A DNA stretch of 64,000 bases from Bacillus sp. FJAT-29814 (GCF_001510715.1 NZ_LMTJ01000006.1:62001-126000); one strand, 5' to 3'; shown: positions 53,447-63,315, counted from the first letter of the stretch. Notes: a model not told the origin generated them from the letters alone. A program made the numbers and translations.

Positions 53447-54868
53447 TTATTTTTCCAGCCATTCTGTATGGAAGGTACCTTCCTTATCAATGCGCTGGTA
53501 CGTATGAGCGCCGAAATAGTCGCGCTGCGCTTGAAGCAGATTGGCCGGCAGCACCGCGGACCGGTAGCTGTCGTAATAAGCCAAGGCACTTGATATTCCC
53601 GGAACCGGAATACCGGCTTTAACAGCGGTAGCAACCACTTCCCTTGCGGCATCCTGGTAGTCCGCTGTCACCGATTGGAAATAGCTGTCGAGCAGCAAGT
53701 TATCCAAATCAGGATTACGGTCATAAGCATCCATGATATTCTGGAGGAAGCCTGCCCGGATAATGCAGCCACCCCGGAAAATCTTCGCAATTTCACCTGG
53801 CTTTAAATCCCACTCGTATTCACGGGATGCGACCTTAAATTGAGTGAAGCCTTGGGCATAGGAAATAATTTTGCTAAAGTATAAGGCTTTGCGGATTAAT
53901 TCAATAAACTCCGATTTGTTTCCAATGGATATAATTTCGCTCGGCCCCTTTAAGACTTCACTTGCTTTCACCCGTTCCGCCTTCATTGCAGATAAGAAGC
54001 GCGAGAATACAGACTCAGTAATCATCGATAACGGTACCCCAAGGTCAAGGGCACTTTGGCTGGTCCATTTGCCTGTTCCCTTTTGGCCGGCCGTATCAAG
54101 GATGACATCAACCAATGGCTTGCCGGTTTCCTCATCGATCTTTGAAAAAATATCAGCGGTAATTTCAATCAAATAGCTATCAAGCTCACCTTGGTTCCAG
54201 TCGTTAAAAACCTCATGAAGCTCTTGTGCCGATAGCCCGAGCAGTGATTTCATTAAATCGTATGACTCACAAATCAACTGCATATCGCCGTATTCAATGC
54301 CATTATGCACCATTTTCACATAATGCCCGGCACCATTTGGCCCAATATATGTACAGCATGGTTCGCCGTTTACCTTGGCAGAAATCGCAGTCAGCAGCGG
54401 ACCAACATGCTCATATGCTTCTTTCTGTCCACTCGGCATAATCGCCGGTCCGGTAAGCGCCCCTTCTTCCCCTCCGGAAACGCCGGCACCAATAAACAAA
54501 ATTCCTTTATGTGCAAGCTCTGCATTGCGGCGGATTGTATCTTTGTAATAGCTGTTTCCTCCATCAATTAGGATGTCGCCCTGATCTAAGTGCGGCAGCA
54601 GCGATTCAATTGCCTTATCGGTTATTGGGCCCGCATTGACCATTAATAAAATCTTCCGGGGCGTCTCCAGCGACTGGATAAACTCTGCAATATTGGCTGT
54701 ACCAACAATATTTTTCTCGTGATGGTGCTCTAAGATTTCATTCACTTTTTCTGCGGAGAGGTCATATACCGCCACAGAAAAGCCTTTGCTTTCAAAATTC
54801 AACGCTAGGCTCCGGCCCATGACGCCGACTCCGACTACACCTACCTGTTGTTTTTTCAATTCTATCAT
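53447..54868 (-). CDS. gnd: 6-phosphogluconate dehydrogenase, decarboxylating
   Basis: 473 residues. The dinucleotide fold [15 protein letters not shown] is near residue 9, [11 protein letters not shown] near 101, [19 protein letters not shown] near 130 and the substrate signature [18 protein letters not shown] near 180 follow. It makes ribulose-5-phosphate and NADPH in the pentose phosphate path. ATG 54868 follows AAGGGATG. This gene lies between patB and the AlaX-like gene, outside the usual B. subtilis kap context. Confidence 0.96.
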   Translation of the reverse strand: MIELKKQQVGVVGVGVMGRSLALNFESKGFSVAVYDLSAEKVNEILEHHHEKNIVGTANIAEFIQSLETPRKILLMVNAGPITDKAIESLLPHLDQGDILIDGGNSYYKDTIRRNAELAHKGILFIGAGVSGGEEGALTGPAIMPSGQKEAYEHVGPLLTAISAKVNGEPCCTYIGPNGAGHYVKMVHNGIEYGDMQLICESYDLMKSLLGLSAQELHEVFNDWNQGELDSYLIEITADIFSKIDEETGKPLVDVILDTAGQKGTGKWTSQSALDLGVPLSMITESVFSRFLSAMKAERVKASEVLKGPSEIISIGNKSEFIELIRKALYFSKIISYAQGFTQFKVASREYEWDLKPGEIAKIFRGGCIIRAGFLQNIMDAYDRNPDLDNLLLDSYFQSVTADYQDAAREVVATAVKAGIPVPGISSALAYYDSYRSAVLPANLLQAQRDYFGAHTYQRIDKEGTFHTEWLEK

Positions 54869-54988
54869 CCCTTCTAGGTGCTAAAAATTCTACATAAAAC
54901 ATAATTATAAGCGATTATATTTTTACAATAAAATGATAACACTTTTCAACTTTAGTATTTGCCCAAATAGAAAGCTCATCCTTACAGT

Positions 54989-56203
54989 TTAACGAGAGAC
55001 TTCCTGATTTGTCATCAACGACTGTGTTAAGTACTGAAGCAGCTCGGAACCGGAAATTTGTGCAGGTCCGCCGCCCTGTGCAAAGGAATCATTGCCGCCA
55101 CCTTTCCCATTAATCAGCGAGAAAGCAGATTGGGCCAAACTCCTCATATTTTCTGTTCTTGCGGAACCCCTGGCGCATACAAGTTGTAATCTGTCGTCCT
55201 GTTGTGATACAAGTAGGGCTGCTGTATTTTCATTCTTTCCAATTATCATGCGGGCAAGCTTTTGCAGCTCCTGTATCGAACGATTCTGAAACACCTCGCT
55301 AACGGCACTTGCCGCCTGATGTTTTTCGATTAATTCCTTCGCCTCGTATTCGAGAAGTTCCTCTTTGAGCTGTTCAACCGACTTGTCCATAGCCTTACGT
55401 TGTTCCAGCATCCTTACAACGACCTGTTCCATTTCCTCCTCCGGGGCATTAAGAAGCTTGGTCAGTTGGAGCAAAACCTTTTGCTTCTGACCCAACTGAT
55501 TAATTACGCGGTCACCACAAATAAATTGCAGCCTCACCTTTTTCTTTTGCCGCTCCCAATCAAGGATTTTAAGCGCACGGACCTCGCCAGTCCATTTCGT
55601 GTGGGTTCCGCCGCAGCCGTTATAGTCAAAATCAGGGATTATGACGAGCCGGATATTCTCCTTGACCTTTGTCTCCTTGCGCAACGGATATTGGTCTAGT
55701 TCCTCTTGTGTCACCCATTTCACTTCGATTGGCCTATTTTCCAAAATAACTTGATTGGCAAGCGTTTCGACTCTTTCAATTTCCGTTTGTGTCAGGGCTT
55801 CGGTTTCTAAGTCAATCGTAACAATCTCATTGCCCAAATGAAAGCCAATGGTTTCGTAATCATACAATTGCTCAAAAGCAGCAGATAAAATATGCTGGCC
55901 GAGGTGCTGCTGCATATGATCAAAACGGCGGTGCCAATCAATTTCCCCCTCAACCCGGCCGCTTGTCTCGGACAGGGGTGCATGAAGATAATGCCTTATT
56001 TCTCCGTCGATTTCTTCAACATTGATAACCTTTTGACCGGCGATCGTTCCTGTATCGAATGGCTGACCGCCTCCGGTTGGATAAAAGGCAGTTTGATTTA
56101 ATACTACATACCAGTTGCCTTCTTGATCTTTTTCCTGCTTTAATACCTCAGCATCAAATGATTTTATGTATGGGTCCCTGTAATATATTTTGGAATTGAG
56201 CAT
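54989..56203 (-). CDS. Alanyl-tRNA editing protein (AlaX-type, with DHHA1-like C-terminus)
   Basis: 404 residues. The N-terminal editing domain has HMQQHLGQHILSA near 95 (HxxxH) and CGGTHTKWTGEV near 200 (CxxxH), which bind zinc and deacylate Ser- or Gly-tRNA(Ala). A coiled-coil region follows, and the C-terminus (GKGGGNDSFAQGGG) is DHHA1-like, giving the longer AlaX form. It acts as a free-standing proof-reader of mischarged tRNA. ATG 56203. It is a single gene downstream of a Gly-Tyr-rich protein gene with a terminator between them. Confidence 0.9.
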   Translation of the reverse strand: MLNSKIYYRDPYIKSFDAEVLKQEKDQEGNWYVVLNQTAFYPTGGGQPFDTGTIAGQKVINVEEIDGEIRHYLHAPLSETSGRVEGEIDWHRRFDHMQQHLGQHILSAAFEQLYDYETIGFHLGNEIVTIDLETEALTQTEIERVETLANQVILENRPIEVKWVTQEELDQYPLRKETKVKENIRLVIIPDFDYNGCGGTHTKWTGEVRALKILDWERQKKKVRLQFICGDRVINQLGQKQKVLLQLTKLLNAPEEEMEQVVVRMLEQRKAMDKSVEQLKEELLEYEAKELIEKHQAASAVSEVFQNRSIQELQKLARMIIGKNENTAALLVSQQDDRLQLVCARGSARTENMRSLAQSAFSLINGKGGGNDSFAQGGGPAQISGSELLQYLTQSLMTNQEVSR

Positions 56204-56267
56204 ATTTTTTCTCCAATCTTAGTTTCCTACCCTCATTTTCGATAAAAAAGCAAAAGAAATCAAGCTT

Positions 56268-56298
56268 AAAAGCCTGCCCCTCAACAAGAGGAACAGGC
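56268..56298 (-). terminator. Terminator after the GGYPQM-repeat gene
   Basis: On the minus strand GCCTGTTCCTC pairs with GAGGGGCAGGC, G-U pairs in the middle, followed by TTTTAA. Confidence 0.85.
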
Positions 56299-56326
56299 AG
56301 ATTCTGTACCCGATTATGATTTCTGT

Positions 56327-56596
56327 TTATTTCTTATCTTTTTTCCGCTGTCCCATAAATGGACTCATCATTTGGCCAGGGTAGCCCTGCTGGTAGCCTC
56401 CCATGTGTGGATAGCCATACTGTCCGTAGCCTCCCATGTGCGGATACTGCTGGTAACCGCCCATTTGCGGGTAACCTCCCATTTGCGGGTAACCTCCCAT
56501 TTGTGGGTAGCCGCCCATTTGCGGATAGCCGCCCATGTGTGGATAGCCCATTTGCGGCATCATCCCTGCAGGAGTGCCGAATTGTCTTTTTTCCAT
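56327..56596 (-). CDS. GGYPQM-repeat low-complexity protein, possible spore coat component
   Basis: 89 residues, mostly repeats of GGYPQM and GGYPHM (about eight copies) between MEKRQFGTPAGMMPQMGY and a basic tail (GQRKKDKK). The DNA repeats as an 18-bp unit around 56459-56530, so copy number may vary by slippage. Bacillus spore coat and outer-layer proteins often show such Gly/Tyr-rich repeats, but no direct evidence is available. ATG 56596 follows a GGAGGG-type site. Confidence 0.75.
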   Translation of the reverse strand: MEKRQFGTPAGMMPQMGYPHMGGYPQMGGYPQMGGYPQMGGYPQMGGYQQYPHMGGYGQYGYPHMGGYQQGYPGQMMSPFMGQRKKDKK

Positions 56597-56714
56597 TAAT
56601 AATCCCTCCTATTAAGTCTCATGGTAGTGTATGTACATTTTCTGGGATGAGCATAGATTGATACCTATAAAACAGAAAAAAGGGCTAATCCTCTGTAGGA
56701 ATAGCCTAACCTTA

Positions 56715-57224
56715 CTACTTTTTTATTTCTCCGCAGGCAATGCGTTTTCCTGAATTTCCTGAAGGCTGGGTCATGCCATCGTCTAGTCCTTCGGCAATGA
56801 CAATGGAAGTGCCGTCCTTTTGAAATAATGACTTCATCCCATCCTTTAAGGTGACATTTGGAGCCATAAGTTCCGCTTTTACAGACCCATCATCCTCAAC
56901 AATTAAATTCGGCAAATCCCCGGCATGAGCCCCCTTTGGATGAAGCAGCCCGTGTTCCTTTTGCTCCGGATTAAAATGATTGCCGGCTGATTTAAAATCA
57001 GGTGGAGTGCATTTACCTTTTTCATGAATATGGATCGCATGTTCACCGGAAGGAAGCCCTTTTAGATTCACCTTTAATTGGACCCCGCTTGATAGCTCCT
57101 GCATTTCAATTTTCCCAAGCGAATCGCCGAAATCATTGTACATTTCAACATCTATTTTTGTAATGGTCTTCTCCATACAGCCCGATAGAAACATCAACAA
57201 GGTAACCAACCAGACTTTGTTCAT
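56715..57224 (-). CDS. Cu,Zn-SOD-like lipoprotein lacking a copper ligand (YojM type)
   Basis: 169 residues. A lipobox (FLSGC) follows the signal helix. [13 protein letters not shown] and [16 protein letters not shown] supply the Cu/Zn and zinc-only ligands, and GKRIACG near the end keeps the active-site arginine. Where typical enzymes have the last copper histidine (IHxxxDD) this one reads IVIAEGLDD, so that ligand is gone. B. subtilis YojM is a structurally studied paralogue lacking two copper ligands. Enzyme activity is therefore doubtful. ATG 57224. Confidence 0.88.
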   Translation of the reverse strand: MNKVWLVTLLMFLSGCMEKTITKIDVEMYNDFGDSLGKIEMQELSSGVQLKVNLKGLPSGEHAIHIHEKGKCTPPDFKSAGNHFNPEQKEHGLLHPKGAHAGDLPNLIVEDDGSVKAELMAPNVTLKDGMKSLFQKDGTSIVIAEGLDDGMTQPSGNSGKRIACGEIKK

Positions 57225-57301
57225 CACTATCCCCCCGCAATAAACAATTTGCGATTAGTATGAACAACCGGGATGGTGACTATTCGAAGACTAATGGCAA
57301 A

Positions 57302-57334
57302 GAAAAAAAAGAACAGTATAGATCTAACTGTTCT
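57302..57334 (-). terminator. Terminator at the small membrane protein's stop
   Basis: AGAACAGT and ACTGTTCT form an 8-bp stem on the minus strand followed by a long T-run; the TAG stop is in the loop. Confidence 0.88.
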
Positions 57335-57533
57335 TTTGCGTGGCTTCGTTTTGTTCAATTCGTTCTTCAAGTTCTTTTGCTTTTTCCGCTTCGCGTTTCG
57401 AGATCTTGATGATAAACCGCATTGTAAAAATGCAGGCCACAAAAAAAATCGCAAAGCTGATGGCGGCAGGAATATATTCTGACTTATCCTCCGGAAAGTA
57501 TAAGAATAATGACAAGATTAAGGATTGAAACAT
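57324..57533 (-). CDS. Small single-pass membrane protein (69 aa)
   Basis: 69 residues: one hydrophobic segment around residues 21-43 after an acidic linker, and a C-terminal charged region (KISKREAEKAKELEERIEQ) likely to form a coiled coil. No known domain. The ATG at 57533 follows AAAGGAAAG by about 9 nt, and a terminator overlaps the stop, which supports real expression. It lies between the cyclophilin lipoprotein and SOD-like genes on the same strand. Confidence 0.6.
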   Translation of the reverse strand: MFQSLILSLFLYFPEDKSEYIPAAISFAIFFVACIFTMRFIIKISKREAEKAKELEERIEQNEATQKNS

Positions 57534-57601
57534 GGATATCTTTCCTTTCTTTAGAGACGTGCTCTAAAGAAATTATAGCAATAAAAATGGGTTCGGACCA
57601 A

Positions 57602-58345
57602 TTATTTTAACACCTTTATCTTTTTAATGATGACATCGGTCTCAGGCTTGTCCTTCCCATCTACAGGTGTGTCAGCAATTTTGTCGACAACGTCCATTCC
57701 TTCAATGACTTGTCCAAACACAGTATGGCGTTGGTCAAGCCAAGGCGTTCCGCCTCTTTCTTCATAGGCCGCGATAATCTCTTTAGTATAATAATCGATT
57801 TTTTCCATTTGTGATTTTAGCGACGGGTCAAGCTTACTGCTTTGGACGATAAAAAATTGGCTGCCATTTGTGTTTTCACCGGAATTGGCCATTGACAAGG
57901 CGCCGCGGAGATTGAACAGATTCTTCGAAAACTCATCCTCAAACGGGGCACCCCAAATGCTTTCGCCGCCGGTCCCATTGCCGTTAGGGTCGCCACCCTG
58001 GATCATGAAGTCCTTGATGACCCTGTGAAAAATCAGTCCGTCGTAATAACCGTCCTCACTGTGTTTAATAAAGTTTTCGACTGCCTTTGGTGCAGCTTCC
58101 GGAAACAGCTTAATTTTGATATTCCCCATTGAAGTTTCCATTTCCACTAGCCGCTCATTCTCAGCTACCTCTGTAGTAAGCTGCGGATAAACCGAATTTG
58201 TCACTTGCTGGTCTCCTTCCTTTTGTTCTGTTTTAGACGGAGCGCTTTGCTGCTTCGGTGCATTGTTCTTGTCGGCAGTACCGCATGCCGCCAAAACCAG
58301 AACAATTGATAGTGACATAAATAACATTTGCAAACTCTTTCTCAT
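57602..58345 (-). CDS. Cyclophilin-type peptidyl-prolyl isomerase lipoprotein
   Basis: 247 residues. A lipoprotein signal ends in LAAC; an unstructured Lys/Gln-rich linker leads to the cyclophilin fold with [22 protein letters not shown] near 120 and [11 protein letters not shown] near 165, the active-site region, and [19 protein letters not shown] near 210. The membrane-anchored enzyme probably assists folding of secreted proteins. ATG 58345 follows GGAGGG. It is divergent from kapB. Confidence 0.93.
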   Translation of the reverse strand: MRKSLQMLFMSLSIVLVLAACGTADKNNAPKQQSAPSKTEQKEGDQQVTNSVYPQLTTEVAENERLVEMETSMGNIKIKLFPEAAPKAVENFIKHSEDGYYDGLIFHRVIKDFMIQGGDPNGNGTGGESIWGAPFEDEFSKNLFNLRGALSMANSGENTNGSQFFIVQSSKLDPSLKSQMEKIDYYTKEIIAAYEERGGTPWLDQRHTVFGQVIEGMDVVDKIADTPVDGKDKPETDVIIKKIKVLK

Positions 58346-58460
58346 TTATCTTCCCTCCATTTTTTCACTTTAATGTAATAGAAAAATTTTTGCACTATGT
58401 TTTTAATTTATCCTACTTTCTACTAAAATGGAATTAAAGATATCGTTAGGAGTGTTGATT

Positions 58461-58844
58461 TTGACGGAATTGCAAATAGGAGATAAAGTAACAGGAATTT
58501 ATAAAACTGGGAAATATGTTGGGGAAATTACCGATGTTCGCCCTCAGGCTTACTTGGTAAGAGTATTGGCGGTTGCCAAGCATCCCATGCAAGGGGACCT
58601 GCATAATCCCAAGGATGCCGATGTTCTAATTTTTCATGAACGAAAGGCGCTAAGTTTCAGGGAACAGGCAAATATTCCGAAGCAAATGGTTAAGCAATAT
58701 GATGGAGAAATCCCGGATTATTTACAATCGCTTCGTGAAGCTGTAGAGAAAATGAAAAAGGAACTGACCGAAATGGACACGAAATGGGCGGAGATGAGCT
58801 TAAACTGTTTGGCTTCATTAGAAAAGGATTATTTTCGCCAATAA
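58461..58844 (+). CDS. kapB: Sporulation phosphorelay-associated protein KapB
   Basis: 127 residues. The match to B. subtilis KapB covers GDKVTGIYKTGKYVGEITDV at the start and LVRVLAVAKHPMQGDLHNP near residue 30. KapB is needed for KinB signalling to the phosphorelay. The start is TTG 58461 after AGGAG; an earlier in-frame ATG at 58428 would add 11 non-conserved residues. Convergent with kapD. KinB itself is not in the window, so the partner must lie elsewhere. Confidence 0.9.
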   Translation: MTELQIGDKVTGIYKTGKYVGEITDVRPQAYLVRVLAVAKHPMQGDLHNPKDADVLIFHERKALSFREQANIPKQMVKQYDGEIPDYLQSLREAVEKMKKELTEMDTKWAEMSLNCLASLEKDYFRQ

Positions 58845-58851
58845 ATAATTT

Positions 58852-58882
58852 AGGCCAAATCCAGTTAGGTATTTGGCCTTTT
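58852..58882 (+). terminator. Terminator after kapB
   Basis: AGGCCAAAT and ATTTGGCCT form a perfect 9-bp stem with a TTTT tail; it lies just before the end of kapD on the other strand. Confidence 0.85.
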
Positions 58883-59501
58883 AAGCGAATTCATTTAATA
58901 ACTTGGAAAAATCAACCCGATCGCCAATTGTAGTTGGCTTTGGTTTCTCCAAGTAGCGTTTATCCTTTTCCACCAGTTTGAATATATTGTAGGTAGTCAA
59001 GGCATCATCGAGGGCCCGGTGGTGCCGTCCGGTTCCTTCTTTGCCATATTCCTGGACCGCTTTCCAAAGACCTGTTTGATTCTGGTCGCCGAAAAACCGT
59101 TTATATTCCATCGAGAGGTCCAGTTCTTTTGCGTTAAACGGAAAGACGACCCCTGCAGCCAGACAATTTTGGCGCAGCACCTTCATGTCCATATTTCCCC
59201 AGGTAATGATGGTGGTATCAAGATTTGGTTTATTAAATTCTTCTAGCTTTCGAATAAATTCAAAAAATGACAGTCCCGTGTCCACTTGCTGTTGGGAAAT
59301 ATGTAAGAATGACTTACAACGTTCGGATAATTTTGGGAATTTAAGTGGAGTCACAAAGGAGGAAAACTGCTCCGTCACAACGTCATCAACGACCGCAACA
59401 ATCCCTACCTCGATAATTTCCGCAAAAAAATCTTTCATTCGGCCATTTCGTTCCGGCATCGTAAACTCAAAATCAATAAATAAATGCTGCCGCTTTGCCA
59501 T
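58881..59501 (-). CDS. kapD: KapD-like 3'-5' exonuclease (DEDDh)
   Basis: 206 residues. HLFIDFEFTMPERNG near residue 7 carries the first catalytic Asp/Glu pair, and GRHHRALDDALTTYNIFKL near 155 has the His and Asp of motif III. KapD is a sporulation-associated DnaQ-type exonuclease, named as an inhibitor of the KinA pathway. ATG 59501. It is convergent with kapB, as in B. subtilis. Substrate (RNA or DNA) is not shown by the sequence. Confidence 0.92.
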   Translation of the reverse strand: MAKRQHLFIDFEFTMPERNGRMKDFFAEIIEVGIVAVVDDVVTEQFSSFVTPLKFPKLSERCKSFLHISQQQVDTGLSFFEFIRKLEEFNKPNLDTTIITWGNMDMKVLRQNCLAAGVVFPFNAKELDLSMEYKRFFGDQNQTGLWKAVQEYGKEGTGRHHRALDDALTTYNIFKLVEKDKRYLEKPKPTTIGDRVDFSKLLNEFA

Positions 59502-59636
59502 CTCCCAGATTCACCACCTTTCCTTAGAGTAAGTTTATTACATTATATAGAGAAACCTGTACAAAAAATTGTGCTTATTCCTTACATTATAACACGAATT
59601 TCAAGTAAATTTTTTAAATTTTTTTACAATATAGCC

Positions 59637-59669
59637 AAAAAGGAGGAGGAAAATTCATCCACCTCCTTT
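59637..59669 (-). terminator. Terminator after yuxO
   Basis: AAAGGAGGTGG pairs with CCTCCTCCTTT, one mismatch, followed on the minus strand by Ts. Confidence 0.8.
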
Positions 59670-59673
59670 CGGG

Positions 59674-60057
59674 TTAATTTTTCTTTTTTATGACTGCCAT
59701 TGTACATCTCGAGATGCAAATCAGGCGATCCTGCTCATCCGTAATCTTAATATCCCAAACCTGTGTCGTTTTGCCCTGGTGGAGTACAGTTCCTACTGCA
59801 GTAACGACTCCTTCGCTTTTAGGGCGGACATGGTTTGCATTAATTTCGAGTCCCGCGACGATTTCTGTCTCCTTGTCAACTAGTTCAAATGCCCCCATAC
59901 TCGCCACTGTTTCCGCAAGTGCAACGGATGCTCCACCATGAAGAATTCCATATGGCTGACGCGTCCTCTCATCCACCGGCATGGTTGCCACTACTTTCCC
60001 TTTTTCATAATAGGTTATTTCAATTCCTAATGCATGAATCAATGTGTTTTCAATCAT
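59674..60057 (-). CDS. yuxO: Hotdog-fold thioesterase (YuxO/PaaI family)
   Basis: 127 residues. The hotdog-core helix is YGILHGGASVALAETVAS near residues 36-53, and the following sheet has GLEINANHVRPKSEGVVTA. The HGGxxxxLAET motif is characteristic of the PaaI/YdiI/YuxO acyl-CoA thioesterases. In B. subtilis YuxO lies downstream of comA, but no comPA genes are visible here. ATG 60057 follows GGAGGGG. Substrate unknown. Confidence 0.92.
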   Translation of the reverse strand: MIENTLIHALGIEITYYEKGKVVATMPVDERTRQPYGILHGGASVALAETVASMGAFELVDKETEIVAGLEINANHVRPKSEGVVTAVGTVLHQGKTTQVWDIKITDEQDRLICISRCTMAVIKKKN

Positions 60058-60147
60058 GATATCCCCTCCATATGTATTATAGTAATTGTATTCGCTTATT
60101 CACAGAATTTTCCTGTTTACTTTTATAGAAAATATTTGAGCCCATAG

Positions 60148-60170
60148 AAAAAACAGCCCTGCTTGAGCTG
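60148..60170 (-). terminator. Terminator after the Gly-rich protein gene
   Basis: On the minus strand CAGCTC pairs with GGGCTG around AAGCA and is followed by six Ts. Confidence 0.75.
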
Positions 60171-60182
60171 CTTTTTCTATGT

Positions 60183-60446
60183 TCAATAATAATATGGCGC
60201 TCCAAATCCCGGCGCTCCAAATCCCGGTGCTCCGAATCCTGGAGCCCCAAAACCGTAGCCGGCATATCCGAACCCTCCGACCCCTCCATAGAATGGAGGG
60301 CGTAAAGCTAAAGACGCACCTAAACCGCCACCGATTAATCCGCCTAAAAAGCTAAGCCCGCCAATTGCGAGCGGCAAGCCCCATCCCCACCCTCCAATAA
60401 ATCTTTGATCGGCCACAGGGTATGGACTTCGATAATAGGGATACAT
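60183..60446 (-). CDS. Gly-rich small membrane/spore protein with GFGAP repeats
   Basis: 87 residues: MYPYYRSPYPVADQRFIGG, a hydrophobic Gly segment near 24-48 that could cross the membrane, then GFGAP repeats ending in PYYY. Such Gly/Tyr/Pro repeat proteins appear in spore or cell-surface layers of Bacillus, but no function is proven. The short tandem DNA repeats near 60195-60240 make repeat number unstable. ATG 60446 follows AAGGAGG-like sequence. Confidence 0.7.
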   Translation of the reverse strand: MYPYYRSPYPVADQRFIGGWGWGLPLAIGGLSFLGGLIGGGLGASLALRPPFYGGVGGFGYAGYGFGAPGFGAPGFGAPGFGAPYYY

Positions 60447-60544
60447 AAAGGCCCTACCTCCTTATCTATGCTATTTACCTACACTATTTCATATGCGAAA
60501 AGGAAGTGTTTTGAGTGGGCGGGCTTAGCCTAAGAATTTATTTA

Positions 60545-62053
60545 TTACTTTCCAATTGGCTCAAATCGTTCCACAAACAAAGCTAAGGTGCGAGTCATGA
60601 CCCCGGTTGCCCCCGCCGGGCCAAGGTCGTGTGCTTTAGAAGAAGTAGCAGTCCCAGCAATATCCAAATGCACCCAAGGAGTATTCTCGGCGAACTCACC
60701 AATAAACGCCCCGGCAACAATCGCATGTCCCTCGCTTCCAGGAGAATTATTCAAATCAGCCACCTTACTGGTGCGTACTCGCTCTTTTTCACTTTCAAAT
60801 AACGGCAATTGCCACATCTGCTCTCCAGCCTCATGGGCAGCCTCCAATACCTGCTCATAAAGCGGCTCGTTATTCGTCATTGCCCCGGTCGTATTAACCC
60901 CAAGCGCGGTAATTACGCCACCAGTCAGGGTAGCAACATCGACTAAATATTCGGCGCCATGATGCTTGGCATAGGTGACAGCATCTGCCAGCACGAGACG
61001 GCCTTCAGCATCAGTGTTTAAAACTTCAATTGTTTTGCCACTCATCGAGGCAATTACATCATCCGGCTTAAACGCATGTCCGCTAATCATATTATCGGTT
61101 GAAGGAATGACGGCAACGACATTCTGCTCCGGTCGCGTTTCTCCGATGATTTCCATCGCGCCAAGAACAGAGGCAGCACCGCCCATATCGGTTTTCATAC
61201 CGACAATGCCTGTTTTCGTTTTAATCGAATAGCCCCCGGTATCAAACGTAATCCCTTTGCCTACCAAACCGATGACATCCTTCCACTCATCCTTGCCCTG
61301 GTATTTCAAGACAATCATTTTCGGCGGTTCGGTTGAACCTTGGTTTACCGCAAGAAATGCACCCATCCCCAATTTTTCAATGTCCGCTTTATCAAGAATT
61401 TCCACTTCAAAGTCATACTTCCCGGCCAGCTCAACCGCATAATTAGCCATATCTGTTGCAGTCAGCATATTTCCAGGTTTGTTAACGAGCGTACGTGCCG
61501 AATTGGTGCCTTTTCCAAATGCATATCCAACCGTAAGCGAAGCAGCAACCTCGTCTTCAGGAACAGTATCGCAATAAACAGTCAGTATCTCCAGCTTCCG
61601 TTCCGGTTCATTTGACTTCTGCCGATAACCATCAAATTGGTATGTTGCAAGCAACAACGCCTCACTAACAGCATGGGCGGCATCCAAGCCATTTACTTGA
61701 TCAGTCAGGAAGGAATCCAAATAAACGGCCGCTTCCGTAACCTTGCTTCCTTTGATTTCTTTAAACAGTTTGCCTAACGCTTTTTCAAGCTTGTGAAAGG
61801 TAAACTCCTTTTCCTTGCCAAGTCCGACAAACCAAATCCGCTTGGCTCCAATTTTCCCAAAACTATGTACCTTATTAATTGCATTTAATTTTGCCGATAT
61901 GTCACCAGCTTTGACGAGTTCTGTCAGCTGTCCTGAAAACTGCTCATCCAGCTTGGCAAGCTGCCTGCCAAATTTCTCTGGCTTGTCAAAAAGTCCAACC
62001 ACCAGTCCTTCATGTTTCTGTGTAAGTTCCCAACCATTTTTCACCTGAAACAT
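60545..62053 (-). CDS. pepA: Leucyl (cytosol) aminopeptidase, M17 family
   Basis: 502 residues. The catalytic C-terminal domain contains [14 protein letters not shown] near 255, the [14 protein letters not shown] signature near 332 and metal ligands Asp/Glu in between. The enzyme is a hexameric dizinc/dimanganese aminopeptidase for peptide turnover (YuiE in B. subtilis). ATG 62053 is 9 nt after GGAGGTG; the frame to TTG 62071 overlaps this site. The gene is in the yui block with yuiC, yuiB and yuiA on the same strand. Confidence 0.95.
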   Translation of the reverse strand: MFQVKNGWELTQKHEGLVVGLFDKPEKFGRQLAKLDEQFSGQLTELVKAGDISAKLNAINKVHSFGKIGAKRIWFVGLGKEKEFTFHKLEKALGKLFKEIKGSKVTEAAVYLDSFLTDQVNGLDAAHAVSEALLLATYQFDGYRQKSNEPERKLEILTVYCDTVPEDEVAASLTVGYAFGKGTNSARTLVNKPGNMLTATDMANYAVELAGKYDFEVEILDKADIEKLGMGAFLAVNQGSTEPPKMIVLKYQGKDEWKDVIGLVGKGITFDTGGYSIKTKTGIVGMKTDMGGAASVLGAMEIIGETRPEQNVVAVIPSTDNMISGHAFKPDDVIASMSGKTIEVLNTDAEGRLVLADAVTYAKHHGAEYLVDVATLTGGVITALGVNTTGAMTNNEPLYEQVLEAAHEAGEQMWQLPLFESEKERVRTSKVADLNNSPGSEGHAIVAGAFIGEFAENTPWVHLDIAGTATSSKAHDLGPAGATGVMTRTLALFVERFEPIGK

Positions 62054-62119
62054 TGTTGCCCACACCTCCAAATTTTTACGAGTTTAATTATAGCGAAAAC
62101 GAAAAAATATTTCGACTAT

Positions 62120-62497
62120 CTAATCATCCTCCAGATACAGGACTAATTCCGGCAGCTTTGGGAGTTCATTTACCTGCTCAAACGGCACCCGGTCGATATC
62201 GAGAGGAATCGTCATCAAACATTTTTCAATAAAAGGGTAGACCTTTTCCAGATCAAGGCCCCAATACTTCGGGCGATAGGCCTGCAGGTAGTTATAAGCC
62301 GTAAACATCATCATTCTGGCGCCTTTTACATTGCCATACTCATAATGATAAATCGCCACACTCATCTGCAATAGACCTTTTAAAAAAAGATTATCCTTGT
62401 CGGTCATCCACATTTCCTCAAGCAAATCGTGACAAGTATAATAGTCGCCTTCGTTAAAGCTGACAAAAAACTCATAGTATTCCATTGGGTAATCCAT
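62120..62497 (-). CDS. DUF309 domain protein
   Basis: 125 residues, all-helical in appearance. YYTCHDLLEEMWM near 18 and FLKGLLQMSVAIYHYEYGNVKGARMM near 37 are the diagnostic DUF309 blocks, found across bacteria; the function is unknown. It lies between pepA and yuiC on the same strand. ATG 62497 follows AAGGGGAAGCTG. No signal peptide or metal motif is visible beyond the conserved His and Glu residues. Confidence 0.85.
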   Translation of the reverse strand: MDYPMEYYEFFVSFNEGDYYTCHDLLEEMWMTDKDNLFLKGLLQMSVAIYHYEYGNVKGARMMMFTAYNYLQAYRPKYWGLDLEKVYPFIEKCLMTIPLDIDRVPFEQVNELPKLPELVLYLEDD

Positions 62498-62545
62498 ATC
62501 CAGCTTCCCCTTTAGTTTTTACTTCTATTGTAATGAATCTAAAAA

Positions 62546-62569
62546 TAAAAAAACAGGCTCCCGGCCTGT
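62546..62569 (-). terminator. Terminator after yuiC
   Basis: ACAGGC and GCCTGT with a 5-nt loop, followed on the minus strand by seven Ts. Confidence 0.9.
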
Positions 62570-63177
62570 CATTTCTTTTCAGAAGTTATAAATTGCTGGC
62601 GGAAAACCTGCAGGGATTTGTCTTCATTTAGCGCTTGAAGCTGTTCCTCGGTCAGTCTGCCATCGCCTTTTTGCACCAAATAAACATCAACCGTCTTTTT
62701 GCCCCAGTGCCGGTAAACATCCTCTACTGTCTCATAATAAAGGTCCAGTTTATTTCCCTTAATGGCCCCACCTTTATCGGCCACAACCCCATAACCATAC
62801 CCCGGGATAAACAAGATGGTGCCGATTGGATACACTGTTAAATCGGCGGCAATTGTTGAAAATAAATCACGCTTTACTTTTACACCCGAAAAAGTAATTC
62901 CATACTCGGGATGTCCCTGATTTTTGCCGGTTGATTCTGCTCCGGCAGTATAACCGGTAGCTGTTACGGTATGTTTCGGATATTTTGACCAGTCTACAGA
63001 ATTTTCTAAAGTAGGTGCTGACCCGGATGCAGGTTCGCTTTGGGCAATTGTATTTGCCAGTGCTGTGACAAACGTTTGGGCCTTAATTCCCGTAATAGAT
63101 TGGAACGTAACAATTAAAGCCAATAGGAAAAGGCATGTCATGATAAAACGCTTCGTCCAATTTTTCATTTTATGCAT
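62569..63177 (-). CDS. yuiC: YuiC-like 3D-domain secreted protein
   Basis: 202 residues. A basic N-terminus and hydrophobic helix (residues 12-30) act as signal or anchor. A 3D domain, named for three conserved aspartates, fills the second half: [12 protein letters not shown] near 72, [29 protein letters not shown] near 113-141 and the KLDLYY end. The fold is related to lytic transglycosylase MltA, and YuiC cleaves peptidoglycan during sporulation or germination-related growth. ATG 63177 lies after GGGAGGAG. Confidence 0.92.
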   Translation of the reverse strand: MHKMKNWTKRFIMTCLFLLALIVTFQSITGIKAQTFVTALANTIAQSEPASGSAPTLENSVDWSKYPKHTVTATGYTAGAESTGKNQGHPEYGITFSGVKVKRDLFSTIAADLTVYPIGTILFIPGYGYGVVADKGGAIKGNKLDLYYETVEDVYRHWGKKTVDVYLVQKGDGRLTEEQLQALNEDKSLQVFRQQFITSEKK

Positions 63178-63279
63178 TTTATTTTTTCACTCCTCCCAAA
63201 ATATTCATTCCCAAGATGCAATGAAATATTCAAAAAAGAAGTGAAAAAAATTTCGAGGTATTAAACCTGTCAGTTATGG

Positions 63280-63315
63280 CAAAAAAAAGACCCTCTAGCC
63301 ATCGCTAAGGATCTT
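63280..63315 (-). terminator. Terminator after yuiB
   Basis: On the minus strand AAGATCCTTAGC pairs with GCTAGAGGGTCTT (one bulge, one G-U), followed by a T-run. The stop codon of the YuiB-like gene is in or next to the stem. Confidence 0.75.
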
